This document shows positions 16,130-25,223 of a DNA stretch of 46,156 nucleotides, one piece after another. The stretch lies in the NCBI GenBank assembly GCA_902774005.1, contig CACYGK010000008.1:1-46156 (forward strand). The letters are read 5' to 3'. A program made the translations under genes and the position numbers. Source of the DNA: an uncultured Bacteroidales bacterium (lineage in GTDB: Bacteria; Bacteroidota; Bacteroidia; Bacteroidales; Bacteroidaceae). The notes below the pieces were generated by a model that ran no database searches, had not been told where the DNA came from, and saw only the letters and a program-made list of their open reading frames with translations. Position 1 is the first letter of the stretch. Each line of letters starts with the position of its first letter.

Positions 16130-18791
16130 GGTAATATACATATTGATTCTTTTCATGTCGAGCATAGGTTGTTATGCCCGCTACCCGCTTGGTACTCCTT
16201 TCTTCAAGAATTATCCGTCGAAGGTATATGGTGCGCACAACAGAAACTTCGACATCATGTGCGATGACAAGGGTTATGTGTATGTAGCCAACTTCGAGGG
16301 TCTGCTTATATACGATTATATCGGATGGAAGATTATGCACACTCCAGGTATTTCGCGAGTGACGGAACTGAGTCGCGACGAGAAAGGCAGAGTGTGGTTC
16401 AGCGGAATCAACGTAGAGGGATGCATACAGGATATACAGGGCGACAGTATCAAGGTGTTCTATACGAAAAGTGATAAGTATGCTTCAAAGAGCATTACCT
16501 TACGTAGTAAGAAATATGATGATATTGACCGATGGAATGGCATTGAAGTATATAAGAGACTGAAGATTTCTGCCGACCGTACCTTGCTGGCTACGGCTTC
16601 GGCAGGTGTGATAGCCATAGATGCAGATGGAAATGAAGTGTGGTCGGTAAACGAGGAAAAGGGTCTGTGCTCAAATAGTATAAATATGATTGACTACGAC
16701 GGCAAGGGTACTGTGTGGGGAGCAACGGATAACGGTATCTTCTGTATCAACGTGTCGGAGGTTTATACTTATTTCGGACAAAACGAAGGACTGCATGGAC
16801 AGGTTACTTGTATTGCAGAGGCTGAAGACAGACTGTTTGTGGGAACGCTGCAAGGACTGTACTATCTGAAAAATGGCAGATTTGAAAAACTGGATGCGAT
16901 AAACCAGGCATGCTGGCAACTTGCCGAGACTGTAAGAAAGAACGTGATTGCAGCAACCACTAACGGTGTGTTTACCTATGGTGTGGAGGTGGTGCAGAAA
17001 TCGGATAAGATGTCGCTCTCTGTTCTTGTGGAGAATGACGAATCATACCTCTCAGGTGAGTTGGACGGAATTTATCGCCGATGGTATGACAACAGGTGGG
17101 TACTGTTAGACAGCATAACCAATGTCATCAAGATGCAGAAAGACGACAAGGGAGATGTCTGGGCACTGACACTTGGAGGTGAACATTATTATAAACCAGC
17201 AAAAAAAGAGCATTTCATACGTCAGAAGAAAGGTATATTGTCGCAGTTGCTCGAATATACCGATGACAAGGGCAAACATTGGCATTGTAACGACGATGGA
17301 ATGGGACTGGTGATGGACGGAATGCCTGACGATCTGGCAATGTGGTTGAGACCATTCTCTAAATATAATATTCAGGCGATGTACGTCAATAACGGCATTG
17401 TGTGGATAGGAGGAAGTTTCGGACTGATACGTTTCGATATAGATCTCTCTCAGCATGAGAAACCTGTGATGCCTCATGTATATCTGCGTAATTACACGAT
17501 GTCGGACCGTTCCCTGTATGCTGCGATGGCAAACGATAAGCAAGATGCTATAGGTGAGACCATGTACAGTTTCCGACTTCATCATGGTGATGCATGGTCA
17601 AGATGGAGTAACGACCAGGATATCGACTTGCACAATCTTGCGTATGGTTTTTACCAGTTGAGTGTACGTTCTGTCGACCCGTTCGGAAATATAGCCGTGA
17701 GTGAGGAACAAGAGTTCTTGATTCGATATCCGGTATATATGCGGTGGTATGCACTCATATTCTATGTCTTTGTGCTGGCTCTGATTGTCGTGGCAATCTT
17801 CAAGTATCGCACACGTGTGCTGCGTCAGAGACAGGAAGCATTGGAAAGAGTGGTGACTGAACGCACGCAGGAAGTGGTGAAGCAGAAGAATGAGATTGAA
17901 ATTCAGAAGAACGAAATCGAAAACCAGAAGAACGAGATTGAAGAGAAGTCGAACAGACTGGAAACTACGCTGACAGAACTGCGTGAGACGCAGAACGAAC
18001 TGGTGAGAAAGGAAAAGGAGGCTACTGTCGGCAAACTGACTCAGGGACTTATAGACCGTATCCTCAATCCAATGAACTATATCAATAACTTCTCACATCT
18101 CACTCTGGGACTGACGAAGGACTTGAGACAGGATTTGGATGATGAGGCTTCCAATATGAATGCCGACACGTATGAAGACTGTGTGGATGTGCTCAACATG
18201 ATGACTACAAACCTTGAAAAGATAGAGCAACACGGACTCTCAACCACACGTATCCTGAAAGCGATGGAGGAGATGATGAAGGAGCGTTCAAACAAGTTGG
18301 AGCCGATGGATGTGGCAATGCTGTGCGACCAGGCTATAGAAGTGATGAAGAAGTACTACGCAACGGAAATACAGACATACAATATATCGGTGGAATGGGA
18401 CAAACCAGAGTTGCCGATTGTTGCGGATGTAAATCCGGAGTTGATGACAAGGGTAATTGTATCAATGCTTTACAATAGCATGTATGCCGTGATGAAGAAG
18501 GCTGACAAGCTGAAACAGAAGGGCGAGGATTATCAACCTACGATCCGTCTTACGATAATTCCGGAAACAGGTGAGGTACCACCATTCATTGAGATCTATG
18601 ATAACGGAACAGGAATAGAAGAAGGAATAGTCGAAAAGGTATTCGACCCGTTCTTCACTACCAAGCCTACTTCGGAGGCTCCTGGAGTCGGACTCTATAT
18701 GAGTCAGCAGATAATCCAGGACTTTGGCGGAAGCATAAAGGTAGAATCAGAAAAAGACATTTACACAAAATTCATAATTTCATTACCATGA
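16122..18791 (+). CDS. Propeller sensor protein with degenerate histidine-kinase core (pseudokinase candidate)
   Basis: The GTG start overlaps the upstream stop. Signal peptide at about 1-19; periplasmic two-component-regulator propeller blades at about 30-450 (KGYVYVANFEGLLIY, GKGTVWGATDNGIFCI, NGIVWIGGSFGLIRFD); a Y_Y_Y-like domain; one membrane helix at about 541-564; a coiled coil with KNEIEIQ/KNEIENQ/KNEIEEK repeats; then a kinase core. In the dimerisation helix the text is GLIDRILNPMNYINNF, aligning without gaps to GIAHEIQNPLNFVINF of the next gene: the phospho-His is Asp645 and the following Glu is Arg646. The ATPase part keeps an N-box Asn, DNGTGI and GVGLYM, so ATP binding may persist. 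There is no receiver or AraC domain, so it is not a hybrid HTCS. It overlaps the next gene by ATGA (4 bp). Confidence 0.88.
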   Translation: MNRVIYILILFMSSIGCYARYPLGTPFFKNYPSKVYGAHNRNFDIMCDDKGYVYVANFEGLLIYDYIGWKIMHTPGISRVTELSRDEKGRVWFSGINVEGCIQDIQGDSIKVFYTKSDKYASKSITLRSKKYDDIDRWNGIEVYKRLKISADRTLLATASAGVIAIDADGNEVWSVNEEKGLCSNSINMIDYDGKGTVWGATDNGIFCINVSEVYTYFGQNEGLHGQVTCIAEAEDRLFVGTLQGLYYLKNGRFEKLDAINQACWQLAETVRKNVIAATTNGVFTYGVEVVQKSDKMSLSVLVENDESYLSGELDGIYRRWYDNRWVLLDSITNVIKMQKDDKGDVWALTLGGEHYYKPAKKEHFIRQKKGILSQLLEYTDDKGKHWHCNDDGMGLVMDGMPDDLAMWLRPFSKYNIQAMYVNNGIVWIGGSFGLIRFDIDLSQHEKPVMPHVYLRNYTMSDRSLYAAMANDKQDAIGETMYSFRLHHGDAWSRWSNDQDIDLHNLAYGFYQLSVRSVDPFGNIAVSEEQEFLIRYPVYMRWYALIFYVFVLALIVVAIFKYRTRVLRQRQEALERVVTERTQEVVKQKNEIEIQKNEIENQKNEIEEKSNRLETTLTELRETQNELVRKEKEATVGKLTQGLIDRILNPMNYINNFSHLTLGLTKDLRQDLDDEASNMNADTYEDCVDVLNMMTTNLEKIEQHGLSTTRILKAMEEMMKERSNKLEPMDVAMLCDQAIEVMKKYYATEIQTYNISVEWDKPELPIVADVNPELMTRVIVSMLYNSMYAVMKKADKLKQKGEDYQPTIRLTIIPETGEVPPFIEIYDNGTGIEEGIVEKVFDPFFTTKPTSEAPGVGLYMSQQIIQDFGGSIKVESEKDIYTKFIISLP

Positions 18792-19627
18792 CAACCGAGG
18801 AGCAAAAACAAATAGAAGTTCTGCAGGAGCAGTTGCATACGCAGGAGAAGATGGCTTCGCTGGGAATGCTGAGTGCAGGTATAGCGCATGAGATTCAGAA
18901 TCCTCTGAATTTTGTCATCAACTTCAGTAAGATGTCGTCAAAACTTCTTGACGACCTGATGGACATAGTGGAAGAGTGTAAGGATAAGTTGGGCGACGAT
19001 GATGCCGATGAAATCGGTGATATCTCTACTGACCTGAAGGAGAATCTGGAGAAGATTCAGGAGCATGGTGAACGTGCCATAAGCATCATACGTGGCATCC
19101 TGCTGCAGAGTCGTGGTAAGGATGGTGAGTTCTTGCCAACGGATGTATGCAATCTGGTTCATGAATATGTGTGGTTGTCATATCATGCCATGAGAGCTAA
19201 CAACAAAGGTTTCAACATAAGCATCCACGAGGAATATCCGGAGGGTATGCAGAATATTATGGTCATACCACAGGATTTGAGCCGTGCTGTTCTCAATGTC
19301 ATGAACAATGCCTGCTATACGGTCAAGGAAAGGTCGGAAAGGGATGGTGATGATTACAAACCTGCAATAACGGTAAAGGTTGAAGACGGTGCGAACGATT
19401 TTTCTATCATCATAAAAGATAACGGAATGGGAATGTCGGAGGAGACTCGCAAACAACTCTTCAATACTTTTTTCACTACCAAACCCATTGGGCAGGGAAC
19501 AGGATTGGGTATGTCGATAACAAACGATATCATCACAAAGAACCATAAGGGAAAGATATTGGTGGAAACGGCTCCTGACGAGGGTTCCACATTCACATTC
19601 ATCATTCCTAAATCTCAGCAAAAATGA
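18788..19627 (+). CDS. Soluble histidine kinase
   Basis: The product has 279 residues with no signal peptide or membrane helix. A short coiled coil precedes the HisKA-type helix with phospho-acceptor H34 (GIAHEIQNPLNFVINF); the ATPase domain follows with N-box NVMNNACYTV, G1 box DNGMGM, FFTTK and G2 box GTGLGM. It lacks any sensor domain and is coupled by ATGA overlaps to both neighbours. Since the upstream membrane protein has the same core without the histidine, the simplest reading is that the two form a complex in which this protein supplies the phosphoryl group to the receiver of the PP2C protein encoded at 13330. Confidence 0.92.
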   Translation: MTTEEQKQIEVLQEQLHTQEKMASLGMLSAGIAHEIQNPLNFVINFSKMSSKLLDDLMDIVEECKDKLGDDDADEIGDISTDLKENLEKIQEHGERAISIIRGILLQSRGKDGEFLPTDVCNLVHEYVWLSYHAMRANNKGFNISIHEEYPEGMQNIMVIPQDLSRAVLNVMNNACYTVKERSERDGDDYKPAITVKVEDGANDFSIIIKDNGMGMSEETRKQLFNTFFTTKPIGQGTGLGMSITNDIITKNHKGKILVETAPDEGSTFTFIIPKSQQK

Positions 19628-21969
19628 AGCGTGTTATCTTCTACATATTGTTAATGATGAGTGTGACGGCGAAGGGTCAGGAAGTCCTTTCGCAGGCACA
19701 AACTGCGTTCGACATGGGACACTTTGAGCAGTTGGACACACTCCTTCTGAACAATATGGATGAAATCAAAGGCGAGGGACAGATTACGGCTTACCGACTT
19801 CTGGCTTTAAGCAGTCTTTATCAGGACAAGCCGGCAGAAGCAGAACTGTACGCTGGAAAACTGTTGGCTCTCGATCCATATTATACGGCTTATGGGGAGT
19901 CGCCGCGATTTGTGGATATCCTGGAACGACTGAAAAAGGGAAAGACTATGGTCACCACTGCATCAAGGGTAGAGGAAACGCCTGAGGAGGTGCCTGTGCC
20001 AGTAACCCTGATTACAGAGGAAATGATACAGGCTTCAGGAGCACGTACACTTAGTGAGTTGCTGCTGCTTTATGTACCAGGCATGTCTGCCATTGGAAGT
20101 GTGGAGGACAACATGGCAATGCGCGGAGTATATGGTCTGACACAGGAACATATGCTCGTCATGCTCAACGGTCATCGTCTGAACAGTTTCAGTACCAACG
20201 CCGAGGCGTTTGACTTCCGTCAGAATCTGGAGAAGATAAAGCAGATTGAAGTACTTCGTGGTCCGGCCTCTTCGCTCTATGGAAACGTGGCTCTGACAGC
20301 CGTTGTGAACATCATTACAAAGTCTGGTTCGGAGATTGAAGGTCTGTCGCTTACAGCCAAGGCAGGACTGAACAACAGTTATGGTGGCACACTGCTCTTT
20401 GGTGAAGGAAACCTGAGAACTGATGTACTTGCATGGGCTTCGCTCTATACTTCTAGGGGTGAGAAACGTTGGGAGAACAACACGCTGCGTTACATAGGTG
20501 GATACAATAATAAACCATCGTACGATTTGGGTATGAACGTGAGATGGGGAGATTTTACGATTGCAGCGATAGGTCAGCACTCAAAGACTGTACCTTACTA
20601 TAATCTGGTAGACTTTGACAATTACTTCACATACGATAAGTACGACTCGCAAGAGGGTGAGAAACCAGGAATTTCACGTATGCATGTGGGAGCCAACTTG
20701 GACTACACCCATACATTCGGCAATCTTACCATTTCTGCATCGGCATTTGCGACGAGCGAAAGGGTTCAGATATACAATGTGCTGGGTGATACAGTAAATC
20801 CCTTTGTTGCCAGCGCCCTTCTTTTTCTGTTCGATATGGATAATACTATGCCCGCACATACAATAGGTGTATGGCAAAGTGTACATTGGGAGGACTATAG
20901 CATGGGAGGCATGCTGAATGCAACTTATAAGTACAGAATGTCAGAGAATATGTATGGTTCGCTGTTGGGTGGTATTCAGTATGATTACTTCAAACTGTCG
21001 GATACATCGTTGAATTTGGGTCATGACTTCAATAAAGTGCATCTGACCACCAATACTATATTTACGCGTGGCGACGAACAGATGGCGTCGGCTTTCGTTC
21101 AGTTGAAACATAACTTCACGAAGCGGCTCATCTTCAACGGAGGTGTGAGATTTGATCATAAACAAAGGAACGACCATCGGAATATAAACACCGTCTCACC
21201 TCGTGCGGCACTCATATACATACCTAACAGTACGTTCAGCATAAAGGGAACATATGCCCATTCCTTTGTAGACGCTCCGTTCCTGTATCGTGCAGCAGAT
21301 ATATCTATATTCACTGGTTCGGAGAATATGGACCCAGAACACATGGATGCCATTCAGGTAAGTGCCACACTCAACCTGAAACCAATCAACACGAAATGTG
21401 AGTTGAATGTGTTCTATACTGACGTCCGCGACCTTGTCTTCTATACCAGCAATGACCTTAATGCCCACAGTCTGTTTGAAAATGCCGGAAATATAAGCAT
21501 GGGAGGAGTGGAAGGTGTTATCCAATACATTACTCCAAAGACTCTTCTGAATCTTAACATGACATATCAATACCCATTCAAGGTGGAGAACTTTTCCTCT
21601 CCGGATCACAACGTATGTAACATTTCACGTTTCCTACTCAATCTCGTGGGTTCGCAGCGACTATTCTCTACCTCACGTCTCGGCTCATTCTGGGTGCGTG
21701 CCAATATGCATTTCCAGACGGGTATGAAGTGCCTTGACAACGACCTGAAGAAGTCATCCCCCGATCCCAACATAAGCTACATAACTATTGACCAGTCGGC
21801 TGTGGCTATCTTTGGTGCAGGACTGGAGTGGAAACTCCCGTTCCGTCTTACGGCAGCATTCGATACGTACAACCTGTTCAATACTCACTATAAGATAGGT
21901 GGACGCCTGCAGCAGGGTAATCCGTCGCAGGGATTCAGTTTCCTGGGCAGACTGACATACGATTTTTAA
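19624..21969 (+). CDS. TonB-dependent receptor with N-terminal TPR-like region
   Basis: The product has 781 residues. After a signal peptide (MKRVIFYILLMMSVTAKG) comes a roughly 85-residue helical region with TPR flavour (QAQTAFDMGHFEQLDTLLL, PAEAELYAGKLLALDPYY), then the plug (PVPVTLITEEMIQASGARTL, VLRGPASSLYGNVALTAVVN) and a barrel ending LGRLTYDF. It is not SusC-like: no SusD follows and it is shorter. Such receptors usually import metal complexes, vitamins or other small ligands. The ATG overlaps the kinase stop by 4 bp, so it is produced with the signalling proteins. Ligand unknown. Confidence 0.9.
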   Translation: MKRVIFYILLMMSVTAKGQEVLSQAQTAFDMGHFEQLDTLLLNNMDEIKGEGQITAYRLLALSSLYQDKPAEAELYAGKLLALDPYYTAYGESPRFVDILERLKKGKTMVTTASRVEETPEEVPVPVTLITEEMIQASGARTLSELLLLYVPGMSAIGSVEDNMAMRGVYGLTQEHMLVMLNGHRLNSFSTNAEAFDFRQNLEKIKQIEVLRGPASSLYGNVALTAVVNIITKSGSEIEGLSLTAKAGLNNSYGGTLLFGEGNLRTDVLAWASLYTSRGEKRWENNTLRYIGGYNNKPSYDLGMNVRWGDFTIAAIGQHSKTVPYYNLVDFDNYFTYDKYDSQEGEKPGISRMHVGANLDYTHTFGNLTISASAFATSERVQIYNVLGDTVNPFVASALLFLFDMDNTMPAHTIGVWQSVHWEDYSMGGMLNATYKYRMSENMYGSLLGGIQYDYFKLSDTSLNLGHDFNKVHLTTNTIFTRGDEQMASAFVQLKHNFTKRLIFNGGVRFDHKQRNDHRNINTVSPRAALIYIPNSTFSIKGTYAHSFVDAPFLYRAADISIFTGSENMDPEHMDAIQVSATLNLKPINTKCELNVFYTDVRDLVFYTSNDLNAHSLFENAGNISMGGVEGVIQYITPKTLLNLNMTYQYPFKVENFSSPDHNVCNISRFLLNLVGSQRLFSTSRLGSFWVRANMHFQTGMKCLDNDLKKSSPDPNISYITIDQSAVAIFGAGLEWKLPFRLTAAFDTYNLFNTHYKIGGRLQQGNPSQGFSFLGRLTYDF

Positions 21970-21987
21970 CGACACATTATATATATT

Positions 21988-24036
21988 ATGTTTGATATAA
22001 AGGTTATGGCATTAACAGTAATGATGACAGGCAGCATGATGAGTGCCGCCGCTGAGAATGATTTTAAGTACGCTGACGAACGCTTTGCGGACTTGCAGAT
22101 GCTGAGGTATAAGGTTCCGGGATTTGAAAATCTGAGTCTGAAGCAGAAGACATTTATATACTATCTGCAGGAAGCAGCTCTGTGGGGACGTGATATACTA
22201 TGGGATCAGAACTGCCGTTACAATCTTCGCGTGCGTCGTGTACTCGAAGAGGTGTATAAGCAGGAAATGCGTTTCCGTACGGGTAACGAAGACGACAAGG
22301 AAGAATTTCAGGCTTTTGAGACATACCTGAAACGTGTATGGTTCAGTAACGGTATTCACCATCATTATGGATGTGATAAATTCCAGCCGGAATTCTCCTC
22401 TGCCTGGTTCAGGAATTGTGTTCTGAAGTATGCTTCGTCGTTCAATGATGTACAGGGAGGACTCGAACCTCTGCTTAAAGATGTCTGTGAAGTCATATTC
22501 AATCCTTATATACTTCAGAAACGTATCAATCTTGCTGAGGGTGTGGATCTTATAAAGACATCTGCCTCCAATTATTATTCCGGAGTTACTCAGGCAGAGG
22601 CAGAAGCATTCTACGAGAAGCAGAAAGCAGAAGGTGATGCACTCCATCCGGTGATGTATGGAATGAATTCACGTCTTGTAAAAGATTCCAAGGGACGTAT
22701 CTACGAGAAGAAGTGGACTGTCAACGGACTCTATGGCAGTGCAATAAAAAATATCGTCGATAATCTGCTGCTTGCACGTGAGTATGCAGAAGACCAAAAG
22801 CAGAAAGAAGTGATAGACCTGCTCGTTTCTTATTATCGTACAGGTGATTTGAAGACCTTCGACGATTACAGCATTGCATGGGCAGGGAATACAGAACCTC
22901 TGATTGACTTCGTAAACGGTTTCATCGAGTGTTACGGTGATCCACTGGGTTTGAAGTGCTCGTGGGAAAGTCTTGTAAACTTCAAAGACCTTGTTGCAAC
23001 GAAACGTACAGAGACCTTGAGTAAGAATGCGCAGTGGTTTGAAGACCACAGTCCTGTCGATGCTGCGTTCAAGAAGGACAAGGTTAAGGGCGTGAGTGCA
23101 AAGGTTATCAATGCAGCTCTGTTGGCTGGTGACCTCTATCCTTCTACGGCAATAGGTATCAACCTGCCGAACTCCAACTGGATACGTCGCGAGTATGGTT
23201 CAAAGTCGGTGACCATCGGCAATATCACAGATGCATATAATCAGGCAGCTAAGGGCAACGGAATGAGGGAAGAGTTCGTCCTTTCCGATTCTGACAAGGA
23301 GTTGCTCGAAAAGTATGCCGACGTATGTGATGAACTGCATACCGACCTCCATGAATGTCTTGGACATGGTTCCGGAAAACTGCTCGACGGAGTTGATCCT
23401 GACTCACTGAAAGCATACGGCAGTACGATTGAAGAGGCGCGTGCCGATTTGTTTGCTCTTTATTATTTGCCTGATGCCAAACTTGTGGAACTGGGACTCA
23501 CACCCAATGCCGAAGCATATAAGGCCAGTTACTATGCCCAGATGCAGAATGGTCTGATGACACAACTCGTGCGCATTCAGCCAGGTAAGAATCTGGAGGA
23601 AGCACATATGCGCAACCGCGCCCTTATTGCACATTGGGCATTTGAACATGGAAAGGCTGAAAACGTATGTGAATTTGTAAAGGTGAATGGCAAGACTTAC
23701 CTGCGTATAAATGATTATGAGAAACTTCGTGTTCTGTTCGGCAAACTGCTTGCAGAGATACAGCGAATAAAGTCGACAGGCGATTATCAGGGTGCGCAGG
23801 CTTTGGTTGAGCAATATGGTGTGAAGGTTGACCCCGAACTTCATAAGGAAGTGCTGGAGCGCTACTCAAAACTGAATATAGCTCCTTACAAAGGTTTTAT
23901 CAATCCGAAATATACAGCAGTTAAAGACAAGGAGGGTAAGATTATTGATGTAAAGGTGTCGTACAATGAAGGATATGCAGAGCAGATGATGCGTTATTCA
24001 GCCATGTATTCTGCCTTGCCACTTGTAAATGAATAA
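21988..24036 (+). CDS. Dipeptidyl peptidase III (peptidase family M49)
   Basis: The product has 682 residues, near the usual bacterial size. The zinc motif is HECLGH (H455-H460), the Cys variant of the eukaryotic HELLGH that I recall from Bacteroides DPP III, followed by GSGKLL; the third ligand region is EEARAD (E482-E483). The N-terminal part (YKVPGFENLSLKQKTFIYYL, ALWGRDILWDQNCRYNLRVR) is typical for the Bacteroidetes branch. A short hydrophobic start (MALTVMMTGSMMSAAA) suggests export. It removes dipeptides from the N-terminus of short peptides. It lies 18 bp after the receptor gene and overlaps the next by 8 bp, possibly linking receptor ligand and peptides. Confidence 0.92.
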   Translation: MFDIKVMALTVMMTGSMMSAAAENDFKYADERFADLQMLRYKVPGFENLSLKQKTFIYYLQEAALWGRDILWDQNCRYNLRVRRVLEEVYKQEMRFRTGNEDDKEEFQAFETYLKRVWFSNGIHHHYGCDKFQPEFSSAWFRNCVLKYASSFNDVQGGLEPLLKDVCEVIFNPYILQKRINLAEGVDLIKTSASNYYSGVTQAEAEAFYEKQKAEGDALHPVMYGMNSRLVKDSKGRIYEKKWTVNGLYGSAIKNIVDNLLLAREYAEDQKQKEVIDLLVSYYRTGDLKTFDDYSIAWAGNTEPLIDFVNGFIECYGDPLGLKCSWESLVNFKDLVATKRTETLSKNAQWFEDHSPVDAAFKKDKVKGVSAKVINAALLAGDLYPSTAIGINLPNSNWIRREYGSKSVTIGNITDAYNQAAKGNGMREEFVLSDSDKELLEKYADVCDELHTDLHECLGHGSGKLLDGVDPDSLKAYGSTIEEARADLFALYYLPDAKLVELGLTPNAEAYKASYYAQMQNGLMTQLVRIQPGKNLEEAHMRNRALIAHWAFEHGKAENVCEFVKVNGKTYLRINDYEKLRVLFGKLLAEIQRIKSTGDYQGAQALVEQYGVKVDPELHKEVLERYSKLNIAPYKGFINPKYTAVKDKEGKIIDVKVSYNEGYAEQMMRYSAMYSALPLVNE

Positions 24037-24622
24037 GGAACTGATAAATGACATAAAGAAAGAACTGCATGCCAGCATGAATGGTGTGGCATCGGCGGCA
24101 ATGCGTCAGACAGAAGACTACAGAGTGAACTTCGGTGTCGAGTTGCCTCGCTTACAGATGATCGCAACGGAGTTTCAACCTGGACGCGAACTGGCTCAGG
24201 CTTTGTGGAACGAGAGTGTGCGTGAATGCCGAATTCTTGCTACCATACTCATGCCAAGTGAAGAGTTTGATGAGGAGATATGTGAGATATGGGCATCAGA
24301 GATAAAGACCGTTGAAATGGCACAAATTTTTGCTCTGAACCTGATGAGTAGACTCCCTTATGCCAGTCGGAAAGCGTTCAGATGGATAGCAGCCGAAACA
24401 ACGATGCTCCAGGTTGTAGGTTACTTTACAATGTGTCATGTGTTGAGGCTTGGAGAGATGAGTGAACGCTCTGCAGAGGAATTGCTTGACCACTTGGCAT
24501 GTGACATACAGTCTGATGACATAAATATTCGCAAAGCAGCAGTCCGTACACTGCAGATATTTGCTAATCAGTCGGATATTAACATGGAGAAAGCTAAAAA
24601 AACAGCTGATTATTTGTTCTAA
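24029..24622 (+). CDS. DNA alkylation repair-like HEAT-repeat protein
   Basis: The 197-residue all-helical product has the AlkD/AlkC-like layout: ELHASMNGVASAAMRQTE near the start, then VNFGVELPRLQMIA, LWNESVRECRILATIL and MPSEEFDEEICEIW. It has no signal peptide. Some family members excise 3- or 7-alkylated bases, but I cannot confirm the catalytic residues, so enzyme activity is not assured. Its start overlaps the end of the DPP III gene by 8 bp, so it is translated with it. Confidence 0.7.
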   Translation: MNKELINDIKKELHASMNGVASAAMRQTEDYRVNFGVELPRLQMIATEFQPGRELAQALWNESVRECRILATILMPSEEFDEEICEIWASEIKTVEMAQIFALNLMSRLPYASRKAFRWIAAETTMLQVVGYFTMCHVLRLGEMSERSAEELLDHLACDIQSDDINIRKAAVRTLQIFANQSDINMEKAKKTADYLF

Positions 24623-24644
24623 CAAGCAAAAAGGTATAATTTTG
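24613..24644 (+). promoter_or_regulatory. Promoter of the Fur-family gene
   Basis: TTTG at 24613-24616 and TAATTTTG at 24637-24644 are spaced by 20 bp, the best complete -33/-7 pair in the window, and lie 19 bp before the ATG at 24664. The -33 element overlaps the end of the upstream gene. Confidence 0.75.
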
Positions 24645-24663
24645 CGTCCGCATCAAAAGAAAC

Positions 24664-25212
24664 ATGGGAAAATCTGCGAAAGAAATACTTAACGAATACA
24701 TTGAGGAACAGGGGAAGCGTAAGACTCCTGAGCGTAATGTAGTCCTTGATGTCGTACTCAAAAGCGAAGGACATCACAGTGCTGACGAGTTGCGTACTAT
24801 GTTGCCAAAGAAATACCCTATCAGTCGTGCAACTGTCTATAGTACACTCAGTTTGCTTGACGAGGTAGGACTGGTCTATAGCCATCAGGTTCAGGGAAGA
24901 ACTCTCTACGAAAATGCCTTTGGTGTCGAACCTCATCACCATTACATTTGTAAGGGTTGTGGCAAGATCTGGGATCTGTACGATCCTAAGATATCTGAGG
25001 TTGCCCAGTTGAGCAAGACTCCCCGTTTCAGGAAAATGCGCAGTACAATGTATATCTATGGACTGTGCGATGTGTGTGGAGCCCGCCTCTATCGTCTGCG
25101 TAAGAAGATGGAGAAGGAGCGGTTGGAGAAGATGACTCGTGAAGAGAGACGTTTTGCTCGTATCGATGAAGAATTGAGCGAGGTGGCAAAGTGGTTTAAT
25201 CAAAACAAATAA
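24664..25212 (+). CDS. Fur-family metalloregulator
   Basis: The 182-residue product has the winged-helix segment GHHSADELRTMLPKK then ISRATVYSTLSLLDEVGLV, the metal site EPHHHYICKGCG, and a second CxxC (GLCDVCG), the structural zinc site. It acts as a homodimeric repressor responding to iron, zinc or peroxide; which one cannot be decided here. The C-terminal 45 residues are unusually rich in Lys, Arg and Glu (KKMEKERLEKMTREERR), longer than in typical Fur. It has its own promoter and lies 11 bp upstream of purA, a pairing I recall from other Bacteroidetes. Confidence 0.92.
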   Translation: MGKSAKEILNEYIEEQGKRKTPERNVVLDVVLKSEGHHSADELRTMLPKKYPISRATVYSTLSLLDEVGLVYSHQVQGRTLYENAFGVEPHHHYICKGCGKIWDLYDPKISEVAQLSKTPRFRKMRSTMYIYGLCDVCGARLYRLRKKMEKERLEKMTREERRFARIDEELSEVAKWFNQNK

Positions 25213-25223
25213 ACATAAAACAG

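Noticed and set aside
16122-18791. Hybrid two-component system (HTCS)
   Set aside because: Although the propeller and Y_Y_Y-like sensor resemble HTCS proteins, the protein ends after the ATPase domain, without receiver or AraC DNA-binding domain.
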